From NCBI GenBank assembly GCA_037013495.1, contig CM072807.1, positions 25,710,802 through 25,774,801 of the forward strand: 64,000 bases of DNA. Reading direction: 5' to 3'. Shown here piece after piece: positions 52,201 through 64,000 of this stretch. The DNA comes from Hippophae tibetana. Lineage: Eukaryota; Streptophyta; Magnoliopsida; Rosales; Elaeagnaceae. The notes under the pieces were generated by a model. That model was not told the DNA's origin. It saw only the letters and a program-made list of their open reading frames with translations, and did no database searches. The first letter of the stretch is position 1; each line of letters opens with the position of its first letter. The position numbers and the translations under genes are program-made.

Positions 52201-55200
52201 GTTGATGCGTATTGGTTAGATGAACATCCTAGGAACCGAGTAACTCAAAAAAATAAGAAAGATTGAATTGCTAAGAACATGGTCAAGATGATCAAATCGG
52301 AAGCATAAAGGAAAAAAACGACACAAAAGCAATAAGGTGGCACAAAACTTGAAGACATTTTTAATTAGTGTAAACTATGAGATTAGGGTACAAAAACGAG
52401 GACATCTACACTTTTATTTGTATATGTTTTTAGGAATCTCAACGAGCTTCGGTTTGATACATTATAATAGTTATTTAAATTTACGAATTAAAAGTTAAAA
52501 CAGTTTAAAGTTGCAACCCTTATCAATACATTGTTAAATAAAATTGTGTCCTACATTAGCTCTCTTGTTTTTTTCAAATACAAAAATAAGGAGAACATGG
52601 AAAACAAAGAAGAAAAAAATGACACAGATTATTTAAAGAAAACTACGAAATAAAATCTAAAGATGCAAACAATCACAACAAATTTGAAAAAATACAAAAG
52701 ACATGAAGGACAAAATTTCTTTCATTTTTTTTAATTTGTGACTTAAATAAGGAGAAAACATTCAAACGACCAAGTTTTTTAAATCTAAAATACAAAAAAT
52801 GAAGATAAATATTCTATTTTCTGCAATGAAGTCATTCATACCAATTGATGCGCATTGGTTAGATGAACATCCTAGGAACCGAGTAACTCAAAAAAATAAG
52901 AAAGATTGAATTGCTAAGAACATGGTCAAGATGATCATATCGGAAACATAAAGGAAAAAAACGACACAAAAGCAATAAGGTGGCACAAAACTTGAAGACA
53001 TTTTTAATTAGTGTAAACTATGAGATTAGGGTACAAAAACGAGGAGATCTACACTTTTATTTGTATATGTTTTTAGGAATCTCAACGAGCTTCAGTTTGA
53101 TACATTATAATAGTTATTTAAATTTACGAATTAAAAGTTAAAACAGTTTAAAGTTGCAACCCTTATCAATACATTGTTAAATAAAATTGTGTCCTACATT
53201 AGCTCTCTTGTTTTTATCAAATACAAAAATAAGGAGAACATGGAAAACAAAGAAGAAAAAAATGACACAGATTATTTAAAGAAAACTACGAAATAAAATC
53301 TAAAGATGCAAACAATCACAACAAATTTGAAAAAATACAAAAGACATGAAGGACAAAATTTCTTTCATTTTTTTTAATTTGTGACTTAAATAAGGAGAAA
53401 ACATTCAAACGACAATTTTTTTAAATCTAAAATATAAAAAATGAAGATAGATATTCTATTTCCTGAAATCAAGTCATTCATACCAGTTGATGCGTATTGG
53501 TTAGATGAACATCCTAGGAACCGAGTAACTCAAAAAAATAAGAAAGATGGAATTGCTAAGAACATGGTCAAGATGATCATATCGGAAACATAAAGGAAAA
53601 AAACGACACAAAAGCAATAAGGTGGCACCAAACTTGAAGATATTTTTAATTAGTGTAAACGATGAGATTAGGCTTCAAAGACGAGGAGATCTACACTTTT
53701 ATTTGTATATGTTTTTAGGAATCTCAACGAGCTTGGGTTTGATACATTATAATAGTTATTTAAATTTACGAATTAAAAGTTAAAACAGTTTAAAGTTACA
53801 ACCCTTATCAATACATTGTTAAATAAAATTGTGTCCTACATTAGCTCTCTTGTTTTTTTCAAATACAAAAATACGGAGAACACGGAAAACAAAGAACCAA
53901 AGATGACACAGATTATTTAAAGAAAACTACGAAATAAAATCTAAAGATGCAAAAAATCACAACAAATTTGAAAAAATACAAAAGACATGAAGGACAAAAT
54001 TTCTTTCATTTTTTTTAATTTGTGACTTAAGTAAGGAGAAAACATTCAAACGACCAATTTTTTTAAATCTAAAATCCTAAAAAAGAAGATAGATATTCTA
54101 TTTCGTGCAATCAAGTCATTCATACCAGTTGATGCGTATTGCTTAGATGAACATCCTAGGTACCGAGTAATTCAAAAAAATAAGAAAGATTGAATTGCTA
54201 AGAACATAGTCAAGATGATCAAATCGGAAACATAAAGAAAAAGTTAAAACAAAAGCAATAAGGTGGCACCAAACTTGAAGACATTTTTAATTAGTGTAAA
54301 CTATGAGATTTGGGTTCAAAAACGAGAAGAACTACACTCTTTATTCTACATGTTTTTAGGAATCTTAACGCGCTTTGGTTTGATATATTATAATAGTTAT
54401 TTCAATTTACGAATTAAAAGTCAAAAATGTGTAAAGTTGCAACCCTTATCAATACATTGTTTTATAAAATTGTGTCCTACATTAGCTCTCTTGTTTTTTT
54501 CAAATACAAAAATAACGAGAACACGGAAAACAAAGAACAAAAAAATGACACAGATTATTTAAAGAAAACTACGAAATAAAATCTAAAGATGCAAAAAATC
54601 ACAACAAATTTGAAAAAATACAAAAGACATGAAGGACAAAATTTATTTCATTTTTTTTAATTTGCGACTTAAGTAAGGAGAAAACATTCAAACGACCAAT
54701 TTTTTTAAATATTAAATATAAAAAATGAAGATAGATATTCTATTTCCTGCAATCAAGTCATTCATACCAGTTGATGCGTATTGGTTAGATGAACATCCTA
54801 GGAACCGAGTAACTCAAAAAAATAAGAAAGATTGAATTGCTAAGAACATGGTCAAGATGATCATATCGGAAACATAAAGGAAAAAAACGACAAAAAAGCA
54901 ATAAGGTGGCACCAAACTTGAAGACATTTTTAATTAGTGTAAACCATGAGATTAGGCTTCAAAAACGAGGAGACCTACACTTTTATTTGTATATGTTTTT
55001 AGGAATCTAAACGAGCGTCGGATTGATATATTATAATTGTTATTTCAATTTACGAATTAAAAGTTAAAAAGTTTAAAGTTGTAACCCTTATCTATACATT
55101 GTTTTATAAAATTGTGTCCTACATTAGCTCCTTTTTTTTTCAAATACAAAAATACGGAGAACACGGAAAACAAAGAACAAAAAGATGACACAGATTATTT

Positions 55201-57751
55201 AAAGAAAACTACGAAATAAAATCTAAAGATGCAAAAAATCACAACAAATTTGAAAAAATACAAAAGACATGAAGAACAAAATTTCTTTCATTTTTTTTAA
55301 TTTGTCACTTAAGTAAGGAGAAAACATTCAAACGACCAATTTTTTTAAATCTAAAATCCTAAAAATGAAGATAGATATTCTATTTCGTGCAATCAAGTCA
55401 TTCATACCAGTTGATGCGTATTGCTTAGATGAACATCCTAGAAACCGAGTAATTCAAAAAAATAAGAAAGATTGAATTGCTAAGAACATAGTCAAGATGA
55501 TCAAATCGGAAACATAAAGAAAAAGTTAAAACAAAAGCAATAAGGTGGCACCAAACTTGGAGACATTTTTAAGTAGTATAAACTATGAGATTTGGGTTCA
55601 AAAACGAGAAGAACTACACTCTTAATTCAACATGTTTTTAGGAATCTTAACGCGCTTTGGTTTGATATATTATAATAGTTATTTCAATTTACAAATTAAG
55701 AGTCAAAAATGTGTAAAGTTGCAACCCTTATCAATACATTGTTTTATAAAATTGTGTCCTACATTAGCTCTCTTGTTTTTTTCAAATACAAAAATACGGA
55801 GAACACGGAAAACAAAGAACAAAAAAATGACACAGATTATTTAAAGAAAACTACGAAATAAAATCTAAAGATGCAAAAAATCACAACAAATTTGAAAAAA
55901 TACAAAAGACATGAAGGACAAAATTTCTTTCATTTTTTTTAATTTGTGACTTAAGTAAGGAGAAAACATTCAAACGACCAATTTTTTTAAATCTAAAATC
56001 CTAAAAATGAAGATATATATTCTATTTCGTGCAATCAAGTCGTTCATACCAGTTGATGCGTATTGCTGAGATGAACATCCTAGGAACCGAGTAATTCAAA
56101 AAAATAAGAAAGATTGAATTGCTAAGAACATGGTCAAGATGATCAAATCGGAAACATAAAGAAAAAGTTAAAAGAAAAGCAATAAGGAGGCACCAAACTT
56201 GAAGACATTTTTAATTAGTGTAAACTATGATATTTGGGTTCAAAAACGAGAAGAACTACACTCTTAATTCTACATGTTTTTAAGAATCTTAATGCGCTTT
56301 GGTTTGATATATTATAATAGTTATTTCAATTTACGAATTAAAACTTAAAAATGTGTAAAGTAGCAAACCTTATCAATACATTGTTTTTTAAAATTGTGTC
56401 CTACATTACCTCTCTTCTTTTTTTCAAATACAAAAATAAGGAGAACACGGAAAACAAAGAACAAAAAAATGACACTGATTATTTAAAGAAAACTACGAAA
56501 TAAAATATAAACATGCAAAAAAATCACAACAAATTTGAAAAAATACAAAAGACATGAAGGACAAAATTTCTTTCATTTTTTTTAATTTGCGACATATGTA
56601 AGGAGAAAACATTCAAACGACCAAGTTTTTTAAATCTAAAATACAAAAAATGAAGATAAATATTCTATTTTCTGCAATCAAGTCATTCATACCAGTTGAT
56701 GCGTATTGGTTAGATGAACATCCTAGGAAACGAGTAACTCAAAAAAATAAGAAAGATTGAATTGCTAAGAACATGGTCAAGATGATCATATCGGAAGCAT
56801 AAAGGAAAAAAACGACACAAAAGCAATAAGGTGGCACAAAACTTGAAGACATTTTTAATTAGTGTAAACTATGAGATTAGGGTACAAAAACGAGGACATC
56901 TACACTTTTATTTGTATATGTTTTTAGGAATCTCAACGAGCTTCGGTTTGATACATTATAATAGTTATTTAAATTTACGAATTAAAAGTTAAAACAGTTT
57001 AAAGTTGCAACCCTTATCAATACATTGTTAAATAAAATTGTGTCCTACATTAGCTCTCTTGTTTTTTTCAAATACAAAAATAAGGAGAACATGGAAAACA
57101 AAGAAGAAAAAAATGACACAGATTATTTAAAGAAAACTACGAAATAAAATCTAAAGATGCAAACAATCACAACAAATTTGAAAAAATACAAAAGACATGA
57201 AGGACAAAATTTCTTTCATTTTTTTTAATTTGTGACTTAAATAAGGAGAAAACATTCAAACGACCAATTTTTTTAAATCTAAAATATAAAAAATGAAGAT
57301 AGATATTCATTTCCTGCAATCAAGTCATTCATACCAGTTGATGCGTATTGGTTAGATGAACATCCTAGGAACCGAGTAACTCAAAACAATAAGAAAGATT
57401 GAATTGCTAAGAACATGGTCAAGATGATCATATCGGAAACATAAAGGAAAAAAACGACACAAAAGCAATAAGGTGGCACCAAACTTGAAGATATTTTTAA
57501 TTAGTGTAAACTATGAGATTAGGCTTCAAAAACGAGGAGATCTACACTTTTATTTGTATATGTTTTTAGGAATCTAAACGAGCGTCGGATTGATATATTA
57601 TAATTGTTATTTCAATTTACGAATTAAAAGTTAAAAAGTTTAAAGTTGCAACCCTTATCTATACATTGTTTTATAAAATTGTGTCCTACATTAGATCTTT
57701 TTTTTTTCAAATACAAAAATATGGAGAACACGGAAAACAAAGAACAAAAAG
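46203..57751 (+). repeat. Block E1: mosaic with ~7-monomer (~4.49 kb) recurrence
   Basis: Monomer starts are 46203, 46843, 47485, 48128, 48771, 49410, 50052, 50694, 51333, 51975, 52619, 53262, 53903, 54545, 55185, 55827, 56469 and 57113. A marked subtype with gacactgatta, gcaaaaaaatcac and gacatatgtaagg occurs at 47485, 51975 and 56469, spaced 4490 and 4494 bp. The two monomers before it also match in the first two cases (cagaccagttg and gattaaattgc at 46203 and 50694; aagaaataaaatcttaag at 46843 and 51333). The third case matches only in part, and intervening monomers differ, so this is a decayed or converting seven-monomer unit. The gamma-like 3' half reappears here (caacgagcttcgg, attgttaaataa). 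Confidence 0.75.
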
Positions 57752-60700
57752 ATGACACAGATTATTTAAAGAAAACTACGAAATAAAATCTAAAGATGCA
57801 AACAATCACAACAAATTTGAAAAAATACAAAAGACATGAAGGACAAAATTTATTTCATTTTTTTTAATTTGCGACTTAAGTAAGGGGAAAACATTCAAAC
57901 GACCAATTTTTTTAAATATTAAATATAAAAAATGAAGATAGATATTCTATTTCCTGCAATCAAATCATTCATACCAGTTGATGCGCATTGGTTAGATGAA
58001 CATCCTAGGAACCGAGTAACTCAAAAAAATAAGAAAGATTGAATTGCTAAGAACATGGTCAAGATGATCATATCGGAAACATAAAGGAAAAAAACGACAA
58101 AAAAGCAATAAGGTGGCACCAAACTTGAAGACATTTTTAATTAGTGTAAACCATGAGATTAGGCTTCAAAAACGAGGAGACCTACACTTTTATTTGTATA
58201 TGTTTTTAGGAATCTAAACGAGCGTCGGATTGATATATTATAATTGTTATTTCAATTTACGAATTAAAAGTTAAAAAGTTTAAAGTTGCAACCCTTATCT
58301 ATACATTGTTTTATAAAATTGTGTCCTACATTAGCTCCTTTTTTTTTCAAATACAAAAATACGGAGAACACGGAAAACAAAGAACAAAAAGATGACACAG
58401 ATTATTTAAAGAAAACTACGAAATAAAATCTAAAGATGCAAAAAATCACAACAAATTTGAAAAAATACAAAAGACATGAAGAACAAAATTTCTTTCATTT
58501 TTTTTAATTTGTCACTTAAGTAAGGAGAAAACATTCAAACGACCAATTTTTTTAAATCTAAAATCCTAAAAATGAAGATATATATTCTATTTCGTGCAAT
58601 CAAGTCATTCATACCAGTTGATGCGTATTGCTTAGATGAACATCCTAGAAACCGAGTAATTCAAAAAAATAAGAAAGATTGAATTGCTAAGAACATAGTC
58701 AAGATGATCAAATCGGAAACATAAAGAAAAAGTTAAAACAAAAGCAATAAGGTGGCACCAAACTTGGAGACATTTTTAAGTAGTGTAAACTATGAGATTT
58801 GGGTTCAAAAACGAGAAGAACTACACTCTTAATTCTACATGTTTTTAGGAATCTTAACGCGCTTTGGTTTGATATATTATAATAGTTATTTCAATTTACA
58901 AATTAAGAGTCAAAAATGTGTAAAGTTGCAACCCTTATCAATACATTGTTTTATAAAATTGTGTCCTACATTAGCTCTCTTGTTTTTTTCAAATACAAAA
59001 ATACGGAGAACACGGAAAACAAAGAACAAAAAAATGACACAGATTATTTAAAGAAAACTACGAAATAAAATCTAAAGATGCAAAAAATCACAACAAATTT
59101 GAAAAAATACAAAAGACATGAAGGACAAAATTTATTTCATTTTTTTTAATTTGCGACTTAAGTAAGGAGAAGACATTCAAACGACCAATTTTTTTAAATA
59201 TTAAATATAAAAAATGAAGATAGATATTCTATTTCCTGCAATCAAGTCATTCATACCAGTTGATGCATATTGGTTAGATGAACATCCTAGGAAACGAGTA
59301 ACTCAAAAAAATAAGAAAGATTGAATTGCTAAGAACATGGTCAAGATGATCATATCGGAAACATAAAGGAAAAAAACGACAAAAAAGCAATAAGGTGGCA
59401 CCAAACTTGGAGACATTTTTAATTAGTGTAAACCATGAGATTAGGCTTCAAAAACGAGGAGATCTACACTTTTATTTGTATATGTTTTTAGGAATCTAAA
59501 CGAGCGTCGGATTGATATATTATAATTGTTATTTCAATTTACGAATTAAAAGTTAAAAAGTTTAAAGTTGCAACCCTTATCTATACATTGTTTTATAAAA
59601 TTGTGTCCTACATTAGATCTTTTTTTTTTCAAATACAAAAATATGGAGAACACGGAAAACAAAGAACAAAAAGATGACACAGATTATTTAAAGAAAACTA
59701 CGAAATAAAATCTAAAGATGCAAACAATCACAACAAATTTGAAAAAATACAAAAGACATGAAGGACAAAATTTATTTCATTTTTTTTAATTTGCGACTTA
59801 AGTAAGGAGAAAACATTCAAACGACCAATTTTTTTAAATATTAAATATAAAAAATGAAGATAGATATTCTATTTCCTGCAATCAAATCATTCATACCAGT
59901 TGATGCGCATTGGTTAGATGAACATCCTAGGAACCGAGTAACTCAAAAAAATAAGAAAGATTGAATTGCTAAGAACATAGTCAAGATGATCAAATCGGAA
60001 ACATAAAGAAAAAGTTAAAACAAAAGTAATAAGGTGGCACCAAACTTGGAGACATTTTTAAGTATTGTAAACTATGATATTTGGGTTCAAAAACGAGAAG
60101 AACTACACTCTTAATTCTACATGTTTTTAGGAATCTTAACGCGCTTTGGTTTGATATATTATAATAGTTATTTCAATTTACAAATTAAGAGTCAAAAATG
60201 TGTAAAGTTGCAACCCTTATCAATACATTGTTTTATAAAATTGTGTCCTACATTAGCTCTCTTGTTTTTTTCAAATACAAAAATACGGAGAACACGGAAA
60301 ACAAAGAACAAAAAAATGACACAGATTATTTAAAGAAAACTACGAAATAAAATCTAAAGATGCAAAAAATCACAACAAATTTGAAAAAATACAAAAGACA
60401 TGAAGGATAAAATTTCTTTCATTTTTTTAATTTGTGACTTAAGTAAGGAGAAAACATTCAAACGACCAATTTTTTTAAATCTAAAATCCTAAAAATGAAG
60501 ATATATATTCTATTTCGTGCAATCAAGTCGTTCATACCAGTTGATGCGTATTGCTGAGATGAACATCCTAGGAACCGAGTAATTCAAAAAAATAAGAAAG
60601 ATTGAATTGCTAAGAACATGGTCAAGATGATCAAATCGGAAACATAAAGAAAAAGTTAAAACAAAAGCAATAAGGAGGCACCAAACTTGAAGACATTTTT

Positions 60701-63700
60701 AATTAGTGTAAACTATGAGATTTGGGTTCAAAAACGAGAAGAACTACACTCTTTATTCTACATGTTTTTAGGAATCTTAACGCGCTTTGGTTTGATATAT
60801 TATAATAGTTATTTCAATTTACGAATTAAAAGTCAAAAATGTGTAAAGTTGCAACCCTTATCAATACATTGTTTTATAAAATTGTGTCCTACATTAGCTC
60901 TCTTGTTTTTTTCAAATACAAAAATAACGAGAACACGGAAAACAAAGAACAAAAAAATGACACAGATTATTTAAAGAAAACTACGAAATAAAATCTAAAG
61001 ATGCAAAAAATCACAACAAATTTGAAAAAATACAAAAGACATGAAGGACAAAATTTATTTCATTTTTTTAAATTTGCGACTTAAGTAAGGAGAAGACATT
61101 CAAACGACCAATTTTTTTAAATATTAAATATAAAAAATGAAGATAGATATTCTATTTCCTGCAATCAAGTCATTCATACCAGTTGATGCGTATTGGTTAG
61201 ATGAACATCCTAGGAAACGAGTAACTCAAAAAAATAAGAAAGATTGAATTGCTAAGAACATGGTCAAGATGATCATATCGGAAACATAAAGGAAAAAAAC
61301 GACAAAAAAGCAATAAGGTGGCACCAAACTTGGAGACATTTTTAATTAGTGTAAACCATGAGATTAGGCTTCAAAAACGAGGAGATCTACACTTTTATTT
61401 GTATATGTTTTTAGGAATCTAAACGAGCGTCGGATTGATATATTATAATTGTTATTTCAATTTACGAATTAAAAGTTAAAAAGTTTAAAGTTGCAACCCT
61501 TATCTATACATTGTTTTATAAAATTGTGTCCTACATTAGATCTTTTTTTTTTCAAATACAAAAATATGGAGAACACGGAAAACAAAGAACAAAAAGATGA
61601 CACAGATTATTTAAAGAAAACTACGAAATAAAATCTAAAGATGCAAACAATCACAACAAATTTGAAAAAATACAAAAGACATGAAGGACAAAATTTATTT
61701 CATTTTTTTTAATTTGCGACTTAAGTAAGGAGAAAACATTCAAACGACCAATTTTTTTAAATATTAAATATAAAAAATGAAGATAGATATTCTATTTCCT
61801 GCAATCAAGTCATTCATACCAGTTGATGCGTATTGGTTAGATGAACATCCTAGGAACCGAGTAACTCAAAAAAATAAGAAAGATTGAATTGCTAAGAACA
61901 TGGTCAAGATGATCATATCGGAAACATAAAGGAAAAAAACGACAAAAAAGCAATAAGGTGGCACCAAACTTGAAGACATTTTTAATTAGTGTAAACCATG
62001 AGATTAGGCTTCAAAAACGAGGAGACCTACACTTTTATTTGTATATGTTTTTAGGAATCTAAACGAGCGTCGGATTGATATATTATAATTGTTATTTCAA
62101 TTTACGAATTAAAAGTTAAAAAGTTTAAAGTTGCAACCCTTATCTATACATTGTTTTATAAAATTGTGTCCTACATTAGCTCCTTTTTTTTTCAAATACA
62201 AAAATACGGAGAACACGGAAAACAAAGAACAAAAAGATGACACAGATTATTTAAAGAAAACTACGAAATAAAATCTAAAGATGCAAAAAATCACAACAAA
62301 TTTGAAAAAATACAAAAGACATGAAGAACAAAATTTCTCTCATTTTTTTTAATTTGTCACATAAGTAAGGAGAAAACATTCAAACGACCAATTTTTTTAA
62401 ATCTAAAATCCTAAAAATGAAGATAGATATTCTATTTCGTGCAATCAAGTCATTCATACCAGTTGATGCGTATTGCTTAGATGAACATCCTAGAAACCGA
62501 GTAATTCAAAAAAATAAGAAAGATTGAATTGCTAAGAACATAGTCAAGATGATCAAATCGGAAACATAAAGAAAAAGTTAAAACAAAAGCAATAAGGTGG
62601 CACCAAACTTGGAGACATTTTTAATTAGTGTAAACCATGAGATTAGGCTTCAAAAACGAGGAGACCTACACTTTTATTTGTATATGTTTTTAGGAATCTA
62701 AACGAGCGTCGGATTGATATATTATAATTGTTATTTCAATTTACGAATTAAAAGTTAAAAAGTTTAAAGTTGCAACCCTTATCTATACATTGTTTTATAA
62801 AATTGTGTCCTACATTAGCTCCTTTTTTTTTCAAATACAAAAATACGGAGAACACGGAAAACAAAGAACAAAAAGATGACACAGATTATTTAAAGAAAAC
62901 TACGAAATAAAATCTAAAGATGCAAAAAATCACAACAAATTTGAAAAAATACAAAAGACATGAAGAACAAAATTTCTTTCATTTTTTTTAATTTGTCACT
63001 TAAGTAAGGAGAAAACATTCAAACGACCAATTTTTTTAAATCTAAAATCCTAAAAATGAAGATAGATATTCTATTTCGTGCAATCAAGTCATTCATACCA
63101 GTTGATGCGTATTGCTTAGATGAACATCCTAGAAACCGAGTAATTCAAAAAAATAAGAAAGATTGAATTGCTAAGAACATAGTCAAGATGATCAAATCGG
63201 AAACATAAAGAAAAAGTTAAAACAAAAGCAATAAGGTGGCACCAAACTTGAAGACATTTTTAATTAGTGTAAACTATGAGATTTGGGTTCAAAAACGAGA
63301 AGAACTACACTCTTTATTCTACATGTTTTTAGGAATCTTAACGCGCTTTGGTTTGATATATTATAATTGTTATTTCAATTTACGAATTAAAAGTCAAAAA
63401 TGTGTAAAGTTGCAACCCTTATCAATACATTGTTTTATAAAATTGTGTCCTACATTAGCTCTCTTGTTTTTTTCAAATACAAAAATAACGAGAACACGGA
63501 AAACAAAGAACAAAAAAATGACACAGATTATTTAAAGAAAACTACGAAATAAAATCTAAAGATGCAAAAAATCACAACAAATTTGAAAAAATACAAAAGA
63601 CATGAAGGACAAAATTTATTTCATTTTTTTTAATTTGCGACTTAAGTAAGGAGAAAACATTCAAACGACCAATTTTTTTAAATATTAAATATAAAAAATG

Positions 63701-64000
63701 AAGATAGATATTCTATTTCCTACAATCAAGTCATTCATACCAGTTGATGCGTATTGGTTAGATGAACATCCTAGGAACCGAGTAACTCAAAAAAATAAGA
63801 AAGATTGAATTGCTAAGAACATGGTCAAGATGATCATATCGGAAACATAAAGGAAAAAAACGACAAAAAAGCAATAAGGTGGCACCAAACTTGAAGACAT
63901 TTTTAATTAGTGTAAACCATGAGATTAGGCTTCAAAAACGAGGAGACCTACACTTTTATTTGTATATGTTTTTAGGAATCTAAACGAGCGTCGGATTGAT
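57752..64000 (+). repeat. Block E2: irregular T-type/gaagaac-type monomers
   Basis: Monomer starts are 57752, 58392, 59034, 59674, 60316, 60957, 61597, 62237, 62876 and 63518 (the last cut by the window end). T-type monomers (aatttatttcatt, aaatattaaatataaaa, mostly alpha 3' halves) alternate irregularly with gaagaac-type monomers (cctagaaaccgag, tttgtcac). The monomer at 60316 has gatatatattc and tgctgagatg. The monomers at 57752, 59674 and 61597 share gcaaacaatcac; the first two also share gatgcgcattgg and caaatcattc. The monomers at 62237 and 62876 are tandem gaagaac-types, the first with a private cacataag. No clean higher-order period is visible. Confidence 0.8.
59674..60315 (+). repeat. 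In-register chimera of two neighbouring subtypes
   Basis: The 5' half matches the monomer at 57752 (gcaaacaatcac, aatattaaat, caaatcattc, gatgcgcattgg, aactcaaaaaaat). From about 59980 it matches the monomer at 58392 (catagtcaagatgatcaaatcgg, ggagacatttttaagta, tttgggttc, attaagagtc). The T-type parent would have catggtcaagatgatcatatcgg and an alpha 3' half. This is the expected product of misaligned exchange between adjacent monomers, with register preserved. A private aagtattgtaaac is also present. Confidence 0.85.

Larger units (their letters stand above)
1..64000 (+). repeat. Satellite DNA array, ~641.5 bp monomer, ~100 copies
   Basis: The word atgacacag (or a one- or two-base variant) recurs at 5, 647, 1289, 1931 and so on to 63518, giving 99 complete intervals of 637 to 645 bp, always on the plus strand. 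Between anchors the same order of landmarks repeats: an A-rich stretch with acaaatttgaaaaaatac, a T-run followed by acttaag, then gaagatagatattc, atcctagg, ggcaccaaacttgaagac, tttacgaatt, tgtcctacattag and a closing A-rich stretch. No unique DNA interrupts the array and neither boundary lies in the window. Composition is strongly AT-rich. Arrays of this scale with nested higher-order periods are typical of eukaryotic centromeric or other heterochromatin. The family and species are not recognised, and a centromeric role is inference only. Confidence 0.98.

Noticed and set aside
1..64000. CRISPR array
   Set aside because: The repeating unit is about 640 bp with no alternation of short constant repeats and unique spacers, and there are no cas genes.
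1..64000. rDNA intergenic spacer repeats, telomeric repeats or LTR retroelement arrays
   Set aside because: No rRNA-like sequence, no TTAGGG- or TTTAGGG-type runs, and no protein-coding, primer-binding or polypurine-tract structure typical of LTR elements were seen.
1..64000. CENP-B-box-like 17-mer
   Set aside because: No segment read resembles the GC-containing core of that box; the nearest (gagcttcgttttgat in gamma halves) lacks the essential CGGG end.

Overview
The whole 64 kb is one uninterrupted block of tandem satellite DNA. I count about 100 head-to-tail copies of an AT-rich monomer averaging about 641.5 bp. Using the recurring word atgacacag as anchor, the first copy starts at 5 and the last at 63518, with 98 anchors between them. 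Individual lengths run from 637 to 645 bp. All copies lie in the same orientation. I see no gene, RNA gene, transposable element, inversion, spacer or unique sequence, and both window edges cut through the array. Rough counts on sampled lines give about a quarter GC.

This points to constitutive heterochromatin of a eukaryotic nuclear genome, such as a pericentromeric, centromeric or subtelomeric satellite. I do not recognise the monomer and cannot name the organism or kingdom. No CENP-B box, telomere repeat, rDNA or known repeat family was recognised by eye.

The interest lies in higher-order structure. Monomers fall into diagnostic subtypes arranged in several higher-order repeats (HORs) that replace one another along the window. 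Block A (1-5140): eight near-identical 642 bp monomers with a four-monomer (2568 bp) pattern. Block B (5141-12837): dimers of about 1280 bp, then trimers of 1925 bp. Block C (12838-32120): alternating P/Q and P/R dimers that make a four-monomer HOR of about 2571 bp (P2-R-P1-Q), with six-monomer versions (about 3857 bp). Block D (32121-46202): trimers of 1925 bp, trimers of 1918 bp, then tetramers of 2562 bp. Block E (46203-64000): a loose mosaic in which one marked subtype recurs about every seven monomers (about 4.49 kb).

Monomers are modular. Several kinds of 5' half are combined with three main kinds of 3' half (called alpha, beta and gamma below), joined near a strongly conserved core around ggcaccaaacttgaagac. 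Several clear in-register chimeras are visible. This fits repeated unequal exchange and gene conversion inside the array. The open reading frames present (up to 99 codons) repeat with the monomer and are broken in neighbouring copies, so I treat none as a gene. No multi-gene system is present; the notable biology is satellite evolution.
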